Shown here piece by piece: positions 5,361 to 7,615 of a stretch of DNA of 7,615 bases. This DNA is from Rhodospirillaceae bacterium (GTDB lineage: Bacteria; Pseudomonadota; Alphaproteobacteria; Rhodospirillales; Magnetovibrionaceae). Under the pieces are notes generated by a model that was not told the DNA's origin, made no database searches, and saw only the letters and a program-made list of their open reading frames with translations. The stretch spans positions 1,391 to 9,005 of the forward strand of contig NVTL01000039.1 of assembly GCA_002401565.1 (NCBI GenBank), read 5' to 3'. Position 1 is the first letter of the stretch, and every line of letters starts with the position of its first letter. The translations under genes were made by a program, and so were the position numbers.

Positions 5361-6209
5361 TTAAGCGATTTCTTCGGCTAATGACGCTTTGGAATCCGTG
5401 TGTTTATAAACACCTCGTCCTGCTTTGACGGGCCAAAAATCTTGGGTGATGCCGATGGTTGATTCCGAACTGCCCAAAAACAGCACCCCATCTTCGACCA
5501 TGGAATGGCTTATTTTGGCCATAACTTTTGCTTTGATCTCTAAATCAAAATAGATCAGCACGTTGCGGCAAAAGACCACGTCAAACTTGCCCAGATTATA
5601 ACGTTCATCCAATAAATTCGCATGGCGGAACTGGACCATATTCAAGATGTCTGCATTGATCCGCCATTTCTCATCTTCTTGCGTGAAATGTTTGATCAAT
5701 TTTGCAACGGGAAGGCCGCGCTGCACTTCAAATTGTGTAAACACGCCTTTCGAGGCGCGCGATAGGATCGAATGCGATACATCGGTTGCGACGATTTCGA
5801 CCTTCCACCCTTTTAAGCGGGCGGCTTCTTCGGCCAAAAGCATGGCGAGGGAAAAAGGTTCTTGCCCTGTCGAACACGCCGCACACCAAATACGAATTTT
5901 TCTGTTCGCATTCCGCCGCTGTAAGAGCTGAGGCAAAAGCACGTCTTGAAACAATTTAAAGGGGGCTAAGTCTCTGTAAAACAAAGACTCGTGAGTGTGC
6001 ATCGCCTCAACAACAGCAACGGTCAGTGACTCGTTATGTTGATTTTGCAGACTGGCAATCAACCCGGCAATATCTTTAAACCCATGTTGAAAAGCCAAAG
6101 GCAAAAGGCGGGATTCAAGGAGGTAAACTTTTTCAGGTGTAACCACCAGACCGGACCGGTCCAACAGCAATTTTCGAACGTATTCAAAATAGCCGGGGGT
6201 TTGGGGCAT
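5361..6209 (-). CDS. cheR: Chemotaxis protein methyltransferase CheR
   Basis: 282 residues, normal for CheR. The small N-terminal helical domain (1-75) has the LVVTPEKVYLLESRL segment and ends in EAMHTHESLFYRD (68-80), a variant of the usual 'T-x-N-E-T-x-F-F-R-D' motif. The SAM-binding domain follows: IRIWCAACSTGQEPFSLAML (106-123), the acidic ATDVSHSIL (141-149), FDVVFCRNVLIYFD (209-222) and LFLGSSEST (243-251). CheR methylates glutamates of chemoreceptors with S-adenosylmethionine, opposing CheB. There is no TPR extension. The ATG at 6207-6209 has AAGGA 13 bp before it, a little far, and a second AAGGA immediately against the start. It follows cheB by 47 bp with no terminator, so the two are co-transcribed. 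Confidence 0.95.
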   Translation of the reverse strand: MPQTPGYFEYVRKLLLDRSGLVVTPEKVYLLESRLLPLAFQHGFKDIAGLIASLQNQHNESLTVAVVEAMHTHESLFYRDLAPFKLFQDVLLPQLLQRRNANRKIRIWCAACSTGQEPFSLAMLLAEEAARLKGWKVEIVATDVSHSILSRASKGVFTQFEVQRGLPVAKLIKHFTQEDEKWRINADILNMVQFRHANLLDERYNLGKFDVVFCRNVLIYFDLEIKAKVMAKISHSMVEDGVLFLGSSESTIGITQDFWPVKAGRGVYKHTDSKASLAEEIA

Positions 6210-6256
6210 TCCTTTTGGAATTTCCTTTCTGAAAACTTCAGCCTAAACTTTAAGGT

Positions 6257-7432
6257 TTAACGCTTAAACACCCTAGCCACATGCCCTGCGATTTGATTAA
6301 TCGGCAATACCGCGCTGCAGATACCCGCACTTGCAACAGCACCGGGCATGCCCCAAACGACAGATGTTTTTTCATCCTGAGCAACAACCGTTCCGCCGGC
6401 TTCGACAACACCCTTAGATCCTTTGGCGCCATCATTGCCCATCCCGGTCAAAATGACGGTCAGAACACGGGGACCAAAAACCTTAACAACGCTTCTCAGC
6501 ATTGGATCAACAGCGGGTCGACAGAAGTTTTCTGGTGGTTCTTCATTTAACGCGATGACCCGATCTGTGCCTTTTTGCACCACGGTCATATGAAAGCCGC
6601 CGGGGGCCAGGAAGATTTTACCGGGTTTAAGCACATCGCCATTTTTGCCTTCTTGGCACGGCCATTTGGTCATACGTGTAATGTGATCGGCCAAGATGGC
6701 CGTAAACGTTGCCGGCATGTGCTGCGTGATCATCACGGGCACATTGATTTCGGTCGGCAATGTTTTCAAAAATTCAAACAAAGCCTGTGGGCCACCGGTT
6801 GAACTGCCAACGGCCAAGATGTCAGCTTTGGCTGTGCCTGCAGGGCGGAGAATGATTTTTTCGCCGCTTTTAATTTCCCAGCGTTGCGCATCAGAAGCCC
6901 CAGAAGCCGCCGCCGCCGCACCAATTTTTGCCGGATTACGAGCCGGAGCCGTCAACCGCCGACCAACCGTTAAGCCCAAGGCCTGACGATGCGCCGTGCC
7001 AAGGCTTTTAACCTTGTTGATGATTTCTTGACGGAAATCATTTCCGCCACTGATTTCACGCGATGATGTTGGTTTAGGCACATAATCGGCAGCACCTGCG
7101 GTCATCGCCCGGATACTAATTTCGGCATTTCGCTTGGTCAGCGTTGAAGCCATGATAATTTTAATCTTGGGATCAGCCTTAATCAACAAAGGCAAAGCCG
7201 TCAGGCCATCCATAACCGGCATTTCAATGTCGAGGATAATAACGTCAATCTTGCCCGCTTGGCGTTCCAACTGGTTCACCGCCAATTGCCCGTTCGCCAC
7301 GGAAACCACAACCGAAATTTGCTGGTCTTCTTCCAGCATGCGCGTGATTAAACCCCGAATAACGGCTGAATCATCAACAACCATTACTCGAATAGCATTG
7401 TCCTTAGAAGCAGTTCCCGTCGTAATTACCAC
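6257..7432 (-). CDS. cheB: Protein-glutamate methylesterase/deamidase CheB
   Basis: 391 residues. A receiver domain (13-125) has the acidic pair in VMVVDDSAVIRGL, phospho-acceptor D68 in VIILDIEMPVMDGL, and K120 in YVPKP. A linker of about 75 residues, rich in Ala and basic residues, leads to the methylesterase domain (203-388) with its catalytic triad: S211 in VGSSTGGPQAL, H238 in ITQHMP and D334 in TGMGNDGA. FCRPAVDPMLRSV (303-315) and VVAQDEKTSVVWGMPGAV (349-366) are also diagnostic. CheB removes methyl groups from, or deamidates, chemoreceptor glutamates; phosphorylation by CheA activates it. The start is GTG (7430-7432), the most upstream start in the frame before a TAA at 7457-7459; its ribosome site is weak, and the receiver fold itself begins at residue 13, so the start is less certain than the gene. 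cheR follows directly. Confidence 0.96.
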   Translation of the reverse strand: MVITTGTASKDNAIRVMVVDDSAVIRGLITRMLEEDQQISVVVSVANGQLAVNQLERQAGKIDVIILDIEMPVMDGLTALPLLIKADPKIKIIMASTLTKRNAEISIRAMTAGAADYVPKPTSSREISGGNDFRQEIINKVKSLGTAHRQALGLTVGRRLTAPARNPAKIGAAAAASGASDAQRWEIKSGEKIILRPAGTAKADILAVGSSTGGPQALFEFLKTLPTEINVPVMITQHMPATFTAILADHITRMTKWPCQEGKNGDVLKPGKIFLAPGGFHMTVVQKGTDRVIALNEEPPENFCRPAVDPMLRSVVKVFGPRVLTVILTGMGNDGAKGSKGVVEAGGTVVAQDEKTSVVWGMPGAVASAGICSAVLPINQIAGHVARVFKR

Positions 7433-7560
7433 GTAATATTCCGATCTACGATATGTTTAGCCATAAATAACCCGCTGAACTTAACCTGAATACTCATAAG
7501 TTCAAAGGCTTTCATGAATGAATAGCAGGCTTACAGCAAAAAAACGATAGATTATATAGT
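7433..7560 (-). promoter_or_regulatory. Likely cheB-cheR promoter and leader
   Basis: A perfect TATAAT lies on the minus strand at 7551-7556. The best -35 guess is a poor TTCATA at 7575-7580, 18 bp away. Transcription would start near 7543, giving a leader of about 110 bases before the cheB GTG. The hairpin terminator just upstream makes an independent promoter here reasonable. No CtrA full site is seen; only single TTAA half-sites such as the one at 7481-7484. Confidence 0.35.
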
Positions 7561-7578
7561 TCCCTCAGATTTGATATG

Positions 7579-7614
7579 AAAAAGCCCCCACGATTTTAAA
7601 ATCGAGAGGGCTTT
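7579..7614 (-). terminator. Intrinsic hairpin terminator of a leftward gene beyond the window
   Basis: AAAGCCC (7581-7587) pairs with GGGCTTT (7608-7614). Inside it lies a perfect 14-bp palindrome CGATTTTAAAATCG (7591-7604), separated from the outer stem by a 3-base mismatch. Read on the minus strand the stem ends in five T (7579-7583), as in a rho-independent terminator. No rightward gene precedes it here, so it most likely ends a leftward gene outside the window and insulates cheB-cheR from it. It could also work for transcripts in the other direction. Confidence 0.65.
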
Positions 7615-7615
7615 A

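Noticed and set aside
6250..6267. Three TTAA at exact 7-bp periods at the end of cheB
   Set aside because: The spacing does not give a TTAA-N7-TTAA site and the first motif lies between cheB and cheR while the others fall in the stop and last codons; probably chance in an AT-rich gene end.

Overview
The window reads as a chromosomal motility and chemotaxis segment of an alphaproteobacterium. The best markers are a CtrA-type response regulator (a cell-cycle and motility master regulator restricted to Alphaproteobacteria), next to flagellar export genes and a cheB-cheR pair. The moderate base composition and the gene content (FlhG, FliK-like, FliI/FliJ, CtrA, CheB/CheR) suggest a Rhodospirillales-like lineage. 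That placement is an inference; no rRNA or other taxonomic marker is present.

Layout. Positions 1-2288 hold a rightward flagellar operon: the 3' end of a MinD/ParA-family flhG-like gene, a Pro/Gln/Ala-rich protein with a FliK-like C-terminal domain, and a small protein resembling the tunnelling-fold enzyme QueF. The last two genes are joined by two successive ATGA overlaps with a six-codon ORF between them. Positions 2314-4344 hold a leftward fliI-fliJ operon (export ATPase and its coiled-coil partner), convergent with the first operon across only 25 bp. Positions 4345-4640 form a divergent control region with a CtrA-box-like promoter for fliI, a 16-bp perfect palindrome over the predicted fliI start site, and TTAA-rich repeats plus GANTC sites before ctrA. 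Positions 4641-5324 encode CtrA. Positions 5361-7432 hold a leftward cheB-cheR pair, convergent with ctrA. The right edge (7579-7614) has a hairpin terminator that probably ends a leftward gene lying outside the window.

How the parts may work together: phosphorylated CtrA probably controls fliIJ and itself from the shared control region. FliI and FliJ energise and assist flagellar export, the FliK-like protein may control hook length or substrate switching, FlhG controls flagellar number or placement, and CheR/CheB set receptor methylation. The most unusual elements are the QueF-like protein inside a flagellar operon, the double ATGA junction before it, the palindrome on the fliI promoter, the roughly 80-residue low-complexity tail on FliI, and a CtrA C-terminus lacking the Ala-Ala ending known from Caulobacter. 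I see no RNA genes, CRISPR arrays, insertion sequences or integration sites.
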